DNA of 64,000 bases, from positions 47,222 through 111,221 of the forward strand of contig JANOPA010000096.1 of assembly GCA_031421635.1 (NCBI GenBank), read 5' to 3'. The stretch's first letter is position 1, and each line of letters opens with the position of its first letter. Positions 18,207-27,244 of the stretch are shown piece by piece. The notes under the pieces are model-generated. The model saw nothing but the letters and a program-made list of their open reading frames with translations, was not told the origin of the DNA and made no database searches. Origin of the DNA: JAPOKJ01 sp031421635. GTDB taxonomy: Bacteria; Pseudomonadota; Gammaproteobacteria; Burkholderiales; Burkholderiaceae_E. The translations under genes and the position numbers were made by a program.

Positions 18207-20336
18207 CTAAACCCGCTTTGATTTTTTGCTGGTTTCTTTCGCAACCTTGGTTTCCGCCTTCGTCTTCACGCTTTTGGCGTTCTTTCCCGAGCTAGCCTTC
18301 GGTTCGACAACCTTTTTGGCTTTAGTGGCAGCGGAGCCCTTTGCCATAGCGGAACTCTTGGCCCCCACTACAGCCTTGGCGCCCACTTTGGTCTTGCCCG
18401 CTTGTTTAGTTTTAGCAGCCGCGACTTTCTCCCGTTTGCTAAGCTTAGGCGCGGCGACGGCTGATTTGCTGATTGCTGGTCGAATTGTCGGCCGAACTAC
18501 GGGCGCAGGCTTGGCTTTCTCCGCAACCTCTTCAACTTCTTCTGCTTTGACAGCGACCGGCGCTACCCGCGTAGCGGTTGAGGACACGACCTGACGCTGC
18601 CCGCTCTCAGCGGTAAGTACGGTTTGCGCGTAGGCTGGGCGCACAAGAAGGTTCATGCCCCGAGCCACAGTCTTTTTGATGCCATTCCAGGCTTTGAGCG
18701 AAGCCACCGACAACCCATAGCGCCGGGCGATGGCTGCCACATTCTCTTTTTTGCCAACGGTGTGATATTGACCTGGCACGTTCACTTGCTCATACACTCT
18801 TGGCGCAACGAAGCTTTCAACTTTGCGCTCGTCGGCCACCTGAGCATGCGGTACCAAGAGATTGGTCCCCGGAAGAATCTTCGCTTCAGCACGGAGCCCA
18901 TTCGCTTTACGAATCTCTGCTTCGGGCACGCCACCTCGTTGAGCAACTTGGCTGAGGGACTCGCCTGGCTTAACCGTGTAGGGCTGCCAACTGGCCATCA
19001 CAAGGTTTTCATCGGAGTGCTTTTTAACGGCTTCGAGGAAACCTTCCACCCGGTCTGCCGGGAGCTTGATTTCGTTGTTTTTACTGGCCGCAATGACCGG
19101 TCGATTGTGAGCGGGGTTCAGGCCGGTGAACTCTTCCACGGTCATCCCCGCAAACTTTGCGGCAAGTTTAAGGTCGATGGGACGGGTTTTTTCGATGGTG
19201 ACGAAGTACGGCTTGTTGAGCATGATTGGAAGCGACACATTCAGCTCTTCAGAGCGTTGAATGATGTGCTTCAGTGCCAGCAGTTTTGGTACGTAATGCC
19301 GGGTTTCGTTCGGCATGCTCAGGCTCAGGTAGTCACCCGATAAGCCTTTGGCTTTGGCGCTCTTCACCGCCCGCCCGACCGAGCCCTCGCCCCAATTGTA
19401 GGAGGCTAGAGCTAGGAACCAATCGTTGCCATGCATGGCGTAAATTTTTTGTAGGTAATCCAGAGCCGCGTGGGTGGACTTGACCACATCACGGCGGTTA
19501 TCGACCCACCAGTTTTGGTTGAGAGCATAGGCGCGACCCGTAGACGGGATGAACTGCCACAGGCCAGAAGCTTTTGCGGATGAGATCGCGACCGGGTTCA
19601 TGGCGCTTTCAACAAAGGGAAGAAGAGCCAGCTCGGTCGGCATGTTGCGGCGCTCAAGCTCTTCCACAATAAAGAATAAGTAGCGACCACCTCGGGCCAT
19701 CATGCGTTGCAAATAGGCCGGCTGGGCAAGGTAAGAGCGCTCTTTATCGGCGACCAAAGAGGTATCCAGCTCGGGCATCGAGAAACCACGACGGATGCGC
19801 TCCCAGAGGTCCTTCTCTTCCGCTGGGCTTAGTTGTGGTGGGGCCGTGCCTTCAGTCGATTTGCCCGTCGTTTCAATTTGCGCTTGAACGACGCTTGTTT
19901 CTTTGGTCGTATTGGCTTCAGTGTCAGTGCCGGCCGCGCTAGTCGTCGAGACCGCTGCGAGGGCTGCCGAACTAGTGGCGGTGGCGCCAGGAGTCACTGG
20001 GACGCTCACGGCGCTGGTGTTCGACGGCATTGCCAAAATTGGCGGTGCACTTCCAACTATACCGACGGTACGATCAATAGCTGGGGACACTGGGCGCTTT
20101 GAAGCGACGAGAGGTTTCGCCTCGACAGCCTTGTCGCTCAGCTTGGCTGGCAAGACCGGTTTAGGAGATTTCGCCGAGTCAGGATTATTGGTTGAGCTTC
20201 CTGCCGTAATGGGTACAGGGCCTTGACTGGAGCCCGTGCCGGCACAGGCTCCAAGAAGACTTGCCAGACCAATTGCTATCGCGGCTAAAGCGCGCTGAGA
20301 TGTAATTGTATTTGTCGCATTTTGAGTCTGCTTCAA
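18207..20336 (-). CDS. mltD: Membrane-bound lytic murein transglycosylase D
   Basis: Periplasmic lipoprotein that cleaves peptidoglycan glycan strands. It has 709 residues: a signal peptide with lipobox LLGAC, a Ser/Thr/Ala-rich linker (30-160), the SLT domain with catalytic Glu in LLPFVESAMNPVA and SKASGLWQFIPSTGRAY-type residues (here SAKASGLWQF), two LysM domains (YTVKPGESLSQVAQ; HTVGKKENVAAIARRYGL) and a long Lys/Ala-rich basic tail of about 150 residues. The start is TTG at 20336 with AGGAG six bases upstream. The tail resembles histone-H1-like sequences and probably binds anionic wall or DNA polymers; that is inference. Confidence 0.92.
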   Translation of the reverse strand: MKQTQNATNTITSQRALAAIAIGLASLLGACAGTGSSQGPVPITAGSSTNNPDSAKSPKPVLPAKLSDKAVEAKPLVASKRPVSPAIDRTVGIVGSAPPILAMPSNTSAVSVPVTPGATATSSAALAAVSTTSAAGTDTEANTTKETSVVQAQIETTGKSTEGTAPPQLSPAEEKDLWERIRRGFSMPELDTSLVADKERSYLAQPAYLQRMMARGGRYLFFIVEELERRNMPTELALLPFVESAMNPVAISSAKASGLWQFIPSTGRAYALNQNWWVDNRRDVVKSTHAALDYLQKIYAMHGNDWFLALASYNWGEGSVGRAVKSAKAKGLSGDYLSLSMPNETRHYVPKLLALKHIIQRSEELNVSLPIMLNKPYFVTIEKTRPIDLKLAAKFAGMTVEEFTGLNPAHNRPVIAASKNNEIKLPADRVEGFLEAVKKHSDENLVMASWQPYTVKPGESLSQVAQRGGVPEAEIRKANGLRAEAKILPGTNLLVPHAQVADERKVESFVAPRVYEQVNVPGQYHTVGKKENVAAIARRYGLSVASLKAWNGIKKTVARGMNLLVRPAYAQTVLTAESGQRQVVSSTATRVAPVAVKAEEVEEVAEKAKPAPVVRPTIRPAISKSAVAAPKLSKREKVAAAKTKQAGKTKVGAKAVVGAKSSAMAKGSAATKAKKVVEPKASSGKNAKSVKTKAETKVAKETSKKSKRV

Positions 20337-20620
20337 GCCAAGCTCCTAACTCATTGATTTTTATGAAAAACTTGCGATATTCTTAGTGAACTTTCGCGCG
20401 ATGTTGGATAGTAACCGAATTCGCACTATGAAACAATTTTTTCTACTAGGAATAATCACCTAGTCGCACCCGAAAACTCTTCACCAAAATTGCGCTTTTT
20501 TCGCATGTTCAGCCAACGCCATGCAAGTCATGATAAAAGGAGCCTTAGACAGTGGCTTCTTAGCGTATTTTTCAAACCCAGCTCGCCGCTAATCCTTCTA
20601 CTTAGTCTTTTGAAACTTTT
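20337..20620. other. Divergent intergenic region, mltD / methyltransferase
   Basis: A 284-base AT-rich spacer between divergent genes, so both promoters should lie here. The only dyad I see is ACTAGG-AATAATCA-CCTAGT at 20445-20464. No RNA gene or small ORF with a credible ribosome-binding site was recognised. Confidence 0.5.
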
Positions 20621-21421
20621 ATGAGCGTTCCTGTTCCGAGCGATACGAGCACCGATTTTGTGGATACCGATTGGTCGGCCTGGCTAGAAACTGCCTCCGG
20701 TCAGTACCTTTTGAGTTGGGAACAAAGTATTTCCGATGATCGAGTGAGCGATATTTTTGGCTTTAATGCTTTTCAGTGCGGCACGCCCGCATTGGAGGGG
20801 TTGCGCGCCAATCGCATGCCTTTACGTCGAGTGGTGCTAAGTGCTCCAAATGCTAACCAGGTCAGTCTGTTTTCGCAGGACCTGCCTGTCTTGACCGATC
20901 AGTTTGAGGCACTTCCGTTCGAGTCACAGTCGGTCGATCTTTTGATCCTGCCGCACGTTCTGGAGTTTTCTGCAGACCCTCATCAGCTTCTGCGCGAGGT
21001 GGAGCGAGTTCTTCGACCCGAGGGGCGAGTGATCGTGTTTGGCCTCAATCCATTTAGTCTCTGGGGAGCGCGCCACCTGCTGAGCTCTTGGTGGTTTAGT
21101 CCCAAGCTTCCGCGCCAGACTAAAATGATTCCGCTTTCGCGGCTGCGCGACTGGCTTAAGCTTCTCGAAATTGAGTTTGATCGCGCCAGTTTTGGGTGCT
21201 ACCGTCCTCTGAGTTCGAGTGAAAGTACTTTGAACAGAACGGGGTTTTTTGAAGTGCTGGGGGATCGCTTTTGGCCAGTCTGTGGCGCTGTCTACTGTGT
21301 CACTGCGGTGAAGCGTGTTGCGGGCATGCGCTTGATTGGTCCTACCTGGAAAGGAAAAGCGTTGCGTGGCAAGGTGGTGCAGGTTCAGGGTGTGCGACAA
21401 GTTGCCGCCAAAAAAGTTTAA
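20621..21421 (+). CDS. Class I SAM-dependent methyltransferase
   Basis: A 266-residue protein with a methyltransferase-11-like core: FEALPFESQSVDLLILPHVLEF corresponds to the acidic post-II region, followed by LLREVERVLRPEGRVIVFGLNP, the usual post-III strand. The Gly-rich motif I is degenerate (RRVVLSAPNANQV). Proteins of this type often precede rnhA and dnaQ in Burkholderiales. Substrate unknown. The C-terminal 40 residues are basic. Confidence 0.82.
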   Translation: MSVPVPSDTSTDFVDTDWSAWLETASGQYLLSWEQSISDDRVSDIFGFNAFQCGTPALEGLRANRMPLRRVVLSAPNANQVSLFSQDLPVLTDQFEALPFESQSVDLLILPHVLEFSADPHQLLREVERVLRPEGRVIVFGLNPFSLWGARHLLSSWWFSPKLPRQTKMIPLSRLRDWLKLLEIEFDRASFGCYRPLSSSESTLNRTGFFEVLGDRFWPVCGAVYCVTAVKRVAGMRLIGPTWKGKALRGKVVQVQGVRQVAAKKV

Positions 21422-21461
21422 GACATAAAATGTCGAATCAAAATATTGGGTCAGTTGGACG

Positions 21462-21884
21462 ATGATAGAAATTTACAGCGACGGTGCATGCAAAGGAAAT
21501 CCAGGTCGAGGTGGTTGGGGTGCATTGATGAGTTCTGGCATTCATCGCAAAGAGCTCTTCGGTGGTGAATTGGAAACCACCAATAATCGTATGGAACTCA
21601 CCGCGGTAATTGAATCGCTGAAGGTCTTAAAGAAGCCTAGTGCTGTGCGCATTTATACCGACTCACAGTACGTCAAAAAGGGGGTGCAAGAGTGGATGGT
21701 GGGTTGGAAAGCACGAGGCTGGCGCACGGCCGATAAAAAACCGGTCAAAAACCTTGACCTTTGGCAGGCTCTTGAGCCACTCCTTGCGCTTCATGACATT
21801 GAGTGGCGCTGGGTGAAGGGGCATTCGGGCAACGCGGGCAATGAACGGGCTGACGAGTTAGCAAATATGGGCGTGCCGAGGTGA
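21462..21884 (+). CDS. rnhA: Ribonuclease HI
   Basis: Degrades the RNA strand of RNA-DNA hybrids. The 140-residue protein carries all four acidic catalytic residues: Asp in EIYSDGACKGNPG, Glu in NNRMELTAV, Asp in IYTDSQYV and Asp in NERADELAN. The basic protrusion (WMVGWKARGWRTADKKPVKN) typical of E. coli-type RNase HI is present. It follows the methyltransferase after 40 bases. Confidence 0.96.
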   Translation: MIEIYSDGACKGNPGRGGWGALMSSGIHRKELFGGELETTNNRMELTAVIESLKVLKKPSAVRIYTDSQYVKKGVQEWMVGWKARGWRTADKKPVKNLDLWQALEPLLALHDIEWRWVKGHSGNAGNERADELANMGVPR

Positions 21885-21911
21885 GGTTCATGCCGAAACC
21901 TGAACAATGCC

Positions 21912-23153
21912 TTAACGAACGGCGCCTTGCTGCAAGGCCCGATGCATGCGGCTAGCGCCGTCGTCGAGTAAACCCGCTGACTTTGCAAAACACCAACGAA
22001 TAAATTCCGTAGACTCTGGGCCGAAGGCTTCCCCGGGCGCCAATCCCAAACCGAAATCTCGTACCCAAAGTTTGCAAGTTTCAAGACTGTTTTTCATGCC
22101 TGCAACTTTAAAAAACAAGTACATGGCACCGGGCGGACTCACCACTTGAATGCGATCCATACCTGCTAACGCTTGAAACAGATGATCGCGTCTGAGCTTT
22201 AGTTGATCGACAAATTGTCGCGTGCTTAGGTGTCCGTGAAGCACGGCTTCAAGGCCTGCCTTTTGAACAAAGCCTGGAGCACAGGAGGTATTAAACTCGA
22301 TCAGTTTGCCAATTTGCTCAATCATGTTCGCCGGGCCGACTAACCAACCCAGCCGCCATCCCGTCATTTGCCAGGTTTTGGAAAATGTATTGGCGATTAA
22401 CACGCGATCATTTGCCTGTACATGATCGAGCATTGAAGGCGCTTGGTACGAGCCATCAAATACGATGCGATCATAGGCTTCGTCGGAAAGTATCCAGACA
22501 CCTTTCTCGCGACAATGGGCGAGTAGCCTGGCTTGCTGCGTACTACTCATCGTCCAGCCGCTGGGGTTGTTCGGAGAGTTAATGATGACTGCGCGAACCT
22601 GATTGGTAATCCGTTCGAGGAGCCTTTCAAGATTGAGTGTCCAGCCCCCTTCAGGGCTAAAGTCCAGGCTGTGGCGCTCAACCTGGGCATTGAGGATTGC
22701 GGGAATTTCCGTGAGATTCGGCCACAAAGGAACCACCGCCACGACTTTATCGCCCGGCTCAAGAATTGTTTGCGCGGCCAACATGAGCGCGTTGACGCCC
22801 GAGCTGGTCACGGCGATTTGCTCGGCGCGAATTTTTCTAAGGTTGGACTTGGAATTTGAGTCGGAATTTGGGCGACTCAAGTAGCTTGCAAGCGCCTCTC
22901 GAAGCTCGGGAAGGCCGAGATTGTGACGATAGAAAGTGTCACCCGCATCCAGGGCCTGTTTCGCCGCCTCGCGGATGAAGTCCGGCGTAACGCTATCGGG
23001 CTCGCCGAACCAAAAGGCCAAAACATCATCTTTACCCATTCCCGCATTGGCCACTTCGCGGATTTTTGATGCACCTAAATTTAGCACCGTAGGTCGTGCT
23101 TCTGGTACAAGTAAGTGAGTCGGCGAAGGGTAGTTGTTTTCCAAGGTATCCAT
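21912..23153 (-). CDS. Pyridoxal-phosphate aminotransferase, class I/II
   Basis: A 413-residue fold-type I aminotransferase. PLP features: the NSPNNPSGW loop, SDEAYDRIVFDG with the Asp that contacts the pyridine nitrogen, and the Schiff-base lysine in NTFSKTWQMTGWRLGW. The C-terminal Arg that binds the substrate carboxylate is in EFIRWCFAKS. The family includes aspartate and alanine-type enzymes; substrate cannot be settled here. It is convergent with rnhA and divergent from dnaQ. Confidence 0.88.
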   Translation of the reverse strand: MDTLENNYPSPTHLLVPEARPTVLNLGASKIREVANAGMGKDDVLAFWFGEPDSVTPDFIREAAKQALDAGDTFYRHNLGLPELREALASYLSRPNSDSNSKSNLRKIRAEQIAVTSSGVNALMLAAQTILEPGDKVVAVVPLWPNLTEIPAILNAQVERHSLDFSPEGGWTLNLERLLERITNQVRAVIINSPNNPSGWTMSSTQQARLLAHCREKGVWILSDEAYDRIVFDGSYQAPSMLDHVQANDRVLIANTFSKTWQMTGWRLGWLVGPANMIEQIGKLIEFNTSCAPGFVQKAGLEAVLHGHLSTRQFVDQLKLRRDHLFQALAGMDRIQVVSPPGAMYLFFKVAGMKNSLETCKLWVRDFGLGLAPGEAFGPESTEFIRWCFAKSAGLLDDGASRMHRALQQGAVR

Positions 23154-23284
23154 AATTTTGATTGCGACGGTTGAAATTTCCGGAGCGCAAGAGGGCTTGC
23201 GAGCGATAAACCTGACTTGTGCTATTTTCGTCGATAACGAGCCAGTTACCTAAATATGAATTTCATAGTCATCAGGAGCCCCCA

Positions 23285-23998
23285 TTGAAAACGCTTCGAC
23301 AAGTGGTCTTAGATACCGAAACCACAGGTCTACAACCCGAGCAAGGCCACCGGGTGATTGAGATCGGCTGTGTCGAGATCGTTGATCGTCGTTTGACCGG
23401 GCGGCATTTGCATTTGTACTTCAATCCCGAGCGCGATATTGATGAGGGAGCGTTGGCAGTGCACGGGTTGAGTCGCGAACGTTTATCAACGGAGCCTTTG
23501 TTTTCAGAGCGATCCCAGGAAATTCTTGACTTCGTGCAGGGTGCGGAGATCTTGATTCATAACGCACCTTTTGACGTAGGCTTTTTGAATGCTGAGTTAA
23601 ACAGGGCCAAGCTTGAGAAGTTTCCCAGTTACTCCGGTGGCATCCTGGACACTTTGGCAATGGCGCGCGAGTTGCACCCTGGTAAGCGCAATGGTTTAGA
23701 TGCACTTTGCGAGCGCTACGGCATTTCCAATGCCCATCGAAAATTACATGGTGCCTTGCTGGATGCAGAACTTTTAGCCGATGTGTACTTGGCTATGACG
23801 CGAGGACAGGACAGTCTGGGCATTTCGGGGGACGCGCAATCGCGTGCGGAAGAGTTCAGCAATGTTGGGTGGCCTCCACCAAATCTAGTGGGTGTGCTTT
23901 TGACAGATGAAGATCGAGAGGTGCATTTGGCTTACTTGAATGCGATGGAAAAAGACGCCAAGGGTCCTGCTCTGTGGACCAAGTTGAGTCCGGCCTGA
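23285..23998 (+). CDS. dnaQ: DNA polymerase III epsilon subunit (3'-5' exonuclease)
   Basis: Proofreading subunit of the replicative polymerase, 237 residues. Exo I is VLDTETTGL, Exo II is IHNAPFDVGFLNAEL and Exo III is KLHGALLDAELLADVY, all with their DEDDh residues. A clamp-binding-like QDSLGI follows near residue 185. I choose the TTG at 23285 because AGGAG lies six bases upstream and the protein then begins MKTLRQVVLDTE; the open frame reaches 23219 at a GTG without homology. Confidence 0.94.
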   Translation: MKTLRQVVLDTETTGLQPEQGHRVIEIGCVEIVDRRLTGRHLHLYFNPERDIDEGALAVHGLSRERLSTEPLFSERSQEILDFVQGAEILIHNAPFDVGFLNAELNRAKLEKFPSYSGGILDTLAMARELHPGKRNGLDALCERYGISNAHRKLHGALLDAELLADVYLAMTRGQDSLGISGDAQSRAEEFSNVGWPPPNLVGVLLTDEDREVHLAYLNAMEKDAKGPALWTKLSPA

Positions 23999-24043
23999 AT
24001 TTGATACCGCTAAACTTTAGCCAGACCTTGGCCTAACTTTATC

Positions 24044-24934
24044 TTGAAGACCTATCGATTAAAATTTAAAAGCAGCTCGCATTTCCTCAGTGTGCGCGGA
24101 CTTCAATATCATGTACGTGAATGGTTTACGGGAGCAGCTAACAGTTCTTCGCCGACAATGGTGTTGTTGCACGGTTGGATGGATGTCTCGGCCTCCTTTC
24201 AGTTTATGGTGGACGCCTTTCAAGAGGACTGGCGGGTGGTCGCGATTGACTGGCGCGGCTTTGGCCTGACGGGTACCCCACAATATGACACTTACTGGTT
24301 TCCCGATTATTTAGCGGATCTTGAAATGGTGCTGGATGCACTCAAGCTTGATCAAGTCAATCTCGTGGGGCACAGCATGGGCGGTAACGTGGCCATGCTT
24401 TACGCTGGTGTTCGGCCAGAACGTATCGCAAAACTGGTCAATTTAGAGGGTGCTGGCATGCCGGCAACCCATCCCAATCAAGCAGCAAGTCGCTATCGCC
24501 GCTTTCTTGATGAGCTCAAGACGGGCGCACGATTAAAGCCCTATGCCAGTCTTGATGACGTCGCGGCACGTTTAATGAAAAACAATTTTCGCCTGACCCT
24601 TGATAAGGCCGTTTTTTTAGCCGAGCATTGGTCAAAAAAAACAAGCGCCGGGGACTGGCAGCTTCTGGCCGACCCTGCACATAAACTTTCAACCCCTATT
24701 TTGTATCGGGTGGAGGAGGTTTTAAGCTTGTGGAGACGCATAAGTGCCCCCACATTGATAGTGTTGGCCAGTGAGCGAGATGATTGGCACAAGTTTGTGG
24801 CTTCGCCTGCCTATCGTCGCCGTCTATTGGCCATCCAAGACCTGCGACTAGAGGAAGTGCCGGAAGTAGGGCATATGTTGCATCATGATCGGCCTGAAGT
24901 CATCGCTTCCTTGATTGAAACGTTTCTAACATAA
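24044..24934 (+). CDS. Alpha/beta hydrolase
   Basis: A 296-residue alpha/beta-hydrolase. The oxyanion segment is VLLHGWMDVSASFQ, the nucleophile elbow is LVGHSMGGNVAML, the acid is likely in LASERDDWHKF and the catalytic His is in EVGHMLHHDRPE. The start is a TTG at 24044 with no strong ribosome-binding site, so the first residues are uncertain. Its stop overlaps the next gene by one base (TAATG), suggesting coupling with the PHP nuclease gene. Substrate unknown. Confidence 0.85.
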   Translation: MKTYRLKFKSSSHFLSVRGLQYHVREWFTGAANSSSPTMVLLHGWMDVSASFQFMVDAFQEDWRVVAIDWRGFGLTGTPQYDTYWFPDYLADLEMVLDALKLDQVNLVGHSMGGNVAMLYAGVRPERIAKLVNLEGAGMPATHPNQAASRYRRFLDELKTGARLKPYASLDDVAARLMKNNFRLTLDKAVFLAEHWSKKTSAGDWQLLADPAHKLSTPILYRVEEVLSLWRRISAPTLIVLASERDDWHKFVASPAYRRRLLAIQDLRLEEVPEVGHMLHHDRPEVIASLIETFLT

Positions 24935-25833
24935 TGAACACTATGGAACCCCATTTGGCGTCGATGCCCGATCCTTGGCGTCAAAATTTTGACTTGCATT
25001 GCCATTCTCGTCTCTCCGACGGTACTTTGTCGCCTACGGAGTTAGTGCAGCGAGCGCAACGTAATGGTGTTAGCGTTTTGGCCCTGACCGACCACGACGA
25101 GTTGAGTGGCCAGGCCGAAGCCGCGGCCGCGGCCAAAGCTTTAGGAATGGGGTATGTTCACGGCGTTGAAGTCTCTGTGACCTGGGCTGGAGAAACCATC
25201 CACATTGTCGGCTTACGGGTGAATCCGCTCGATAAAAATTTGCTGGCAGGGCTGCAGCGCACTCGTGACGGTCGTGATTCCCGTGCCCAAGAAATGGGTG
25301 AAGGGTTGGCCAAGGTAGGTATTCCAGGGGCTTACCAAGGGGCTTTAAAGTTTGTAGGTAACCCCAAGCTGATTTCACGTACGCACTTTGCCCGGTTTTT
25401 GGTGGAGAGCGGAAAGTGTAGCGATGTGCGCGACGTTTTCACTAAATATCTTACCGAGGGTAAGCCTGGTTTTGTCGGTCATCGATGGGCCAATCTTAGC
25501 GAGGCCGTCGCGTGGATTTGTGGGGCTGGCGGCACGGCAGTTTTGGCCCATCCTGGCCGCTATCGCTTAAACGATACTGCTCGCTGGGCGCTTTATGATG
25601 AATTCAAACAAGCGGGTGGCGAAGCGATAGAAGTGGTGTGCGGTAGTCACACGAAGGACCAATTTCGAGAGTTTGCCAAGCTGGCCTTGAAATTAGGCTT
25701 CAAAGCTTCGCGCGGGTCTGATTTTCATAGCCCGGATGAAAGTCATACTGATCTCGGGCAGTTGCCACCTTTGCCAGATTCTGTAGTGCCAGTTTGGTAT
25801 GACTGGCCGGAGGCCGAGCGTTTGACAGAATGA
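24934..25833 (+). CDS. rnm: PHP-domain nuclease/phosphatase, RNase AM (YciV)-like
   Basis: A 299-residue polymerase-and-histidinol-phosphatase domain protein. Metal ligands: FDLHCHSRLSDGTLSP, ALTDHDELSG, GVEVSVTW, AVLAHPGRY, VVCGSHT and RGSDFHSPDE. YciV of E. coli removes 5' nucleotides from rRNA precursors and hydrolyses 3',5'-nucleoside bisphosphates; length and motifs match it. Its 3' end overlaps the YciO-type gene by four bases (ATGA). Confidence 0.9.
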   Translation: MNTMEPHLASMPDPWRQNFDLHCHSRLSDGTLSPTELVQRAQRNGVSVLALTDHDELSGQAEAAAAAKALGMGYVHGVEVSVTWAGETIHIVGLRVNPLDKNLLAGLQRTRDGRDSRAQEMGEGLAKVGIPGAYQGALKFVGNPKLISRTHFARFLVESGKCSDVRDVFTKYLTEGKPGFVGHRWANLSEAVAWICGAGGTAVLAHPGRYRLNDTARWALYDEFKQAGGEAIEVVCGSHTKDQFREFAKLALKLGFKASRGSDFHSPDESHTDLGQLPPLPDSVVPVWYDWPEAERLTE

Positions 25834-26447
25834 CCCAACGATTTGCCATTCATCCCACTCACCCTCAGGCTCGGCTTTTAAAACAAGCCGCCGACATCTT
25901 ACGAAAGGGGGGCCTTCTAGCAACACCCACCGATGCCTGCTACGTGCTGGGTTGCCATCTCGACGATAAACAGGCGGTTGATCGGCTGCGGGCTATTCGT
26001 GCCCTCGATGACAAACATTTGCTCACCCTTATGTGTGCAGATTTGTCGCAATTGGCCACCTATGCTCAAGTGGATAACACCCAGTACCGATATTTAAAGC
26101 AGGCGACCCCTGGCGCGTTCACGTTCATTCTCAACGCTACTCGTGAAACACCACGCCGCCTCTGGCATCCTAGCCGAAAGACAATTGGCATGCGTGTACC
26201 GGCAAGCCCGATTGTTCACGGTGTTTTGATGGAGTTGGGTGAGCCGATCATTTCGGCCAGCTTGATTTTGCCAGGCGATAGCGAGCCTTTGCATGAAGCC
26301 GATGATGTTGTAGAAAGGCTGAAGACCCGTATCGATCTCGTCATTGATGCTGGCGGCCAAGGTTTTGAGCCCACCACCGTCATCGATCTGACTGGTACCG
26401 AACCGGTTCTGGTCCGTCAAGGCCGAGGCGTGCTCCCTGGGCTTTAA
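25830..26447 (+). CDS. yciO: Sua5/YciO/YrdC-family protein, YciO-like
   Basis: A 205-residue protein of the family that makes threonylcarbamoyl-AMP for tRNA t6A; the YciO branch has a weaker or uncertain role in that pathway. Motifs: LLATPTDACYVLGC (nucleotide site), KHLLTLMCADLSQ, TPGAFTFILNATRETPRRL, RKTIGMRVPASPI and the C-terminal STVIDLT-type strand (here TTVIDLTGTEP). The translational overlap with the PHP gene repeats the common yciV-yciO pairing. Confidence 0.88.
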   Translation: MTQRFAIHPTHPQARLLKQAADILRKGGLLATPTDACYVLGCHLDDKQAVDRLRAIRALDDKHLLTLMCADLSQLATYAQVDNTQYRYLKQATPGAFTFILNATRETPRRLWHPSRKTIGMRVPASPIVHGVLMELGEPIISASLILPGDSEPLHEADDVVERLKTRIDLVIDAGGQGFEPTTVIDLTGTEPVLVRQGRGVLPGL

Positions 26448-26516
26448 GAGCGCTTTTTCTTTGAGTAAAAGTTCAATGTTCTGAAGCCTTCAATTCGCAC
26501 AGGTAGAATACGAGCG

Positions 26517-27173
26517 ATGGATTTGAGCCTTCCCCAACTAATTGCGGTTTATGCCTTGCCGCTGATCCTTGGTATTACGTTGCATGAGGCTGCTCATGCT
26601 TGGGCGGCAAGCCTGCTCGGCGATCAAACGGCGCGAATGCTCGGTCGGGTCACACTGAATCCTTTGAAGCATATCGATCCGATGGGGACAATTGTTGTCC
26701 CTGGCCTGATGCTGTTGGCCGCCAAGATGGCGGGAAGTGTCGGCGGATTCTTTGGTTGGGCAAAGCCTGTGCCAGTGATTTGGACCAACCTTCGTTCGCC
26801 CCGTCGCGACATGGGTTTAGTGGCGGCGGCCGGACCGCTGGCCAATATTTTGATGGCCTTGGGCTGGGCATTGTTACTCAAGGGCCTACTTTTCTATGAT
26901 ATTGAAGAGGAGTTCTTGCGTCGCATGATGATGGCCGGGATTACCGTTAACCTGGTCTTGGCTGCGCTTAATCTCTTGCCCATTCTGCCTCTCGATGGCG
27001 GGCGTATTTTGGTCTCTTTGTTGCCTCGTAAGGCAGGCCAGGCCTTATCGTCGCTGGAGCCTTACGGTATGTTCATTCTCCTCGGACTTGTCTTTACCGG
27101 CATTTTGTCGAGCTTGATTGGTCCGTTCGTTGGACTGGGCGTTGAACTCATTTCTAGTCTTTTTAATTTTTGA
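26517..27173 (+). CDS. Site-2 protease family (M50) zinc metalloprotease
   Basis: A 218-residue polytopic membrane protein. Zinc site: HExxH in TLHEAAHAWAASLLGD with the third ligand in LLPILPLDGGRIL. The GRVTLNPLKHIDPMGTI block is typical of the small Rip/YwhC group without PDZ. Role in intramembrane proteolysis is inferred from family. It lies in the run from the YciO-like gene to trpS found in many betaproteobacteria. Confidence 0.92.
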   Translation: MDLSLPQLIAVYALPLILGITLHEAAHAWAASLLGDQTARMLGRVTLNPLKHIDPMGTIVVPGLMLLAAKMAGSVGGFFGWAKPVPVIWTNLRSPRRDMGLVAAAGPLANILMALGWALLLKGLLFYDIEEEFLRRMMMAGITVNLVLAALNLLPILPLDGGRILVSLLPRKAGQALSSLEPYGMFILLGLVFTGILSSLIGPFVGLGVELISSLFNF

Positions 27174-27244
27174 GGCGCTACTTTTTGAGGCTTCAATTTT
27201 GCTAAGCTTTTCCCTCTTTTTTTCGGTTTCAAAGTTGTCTACCT

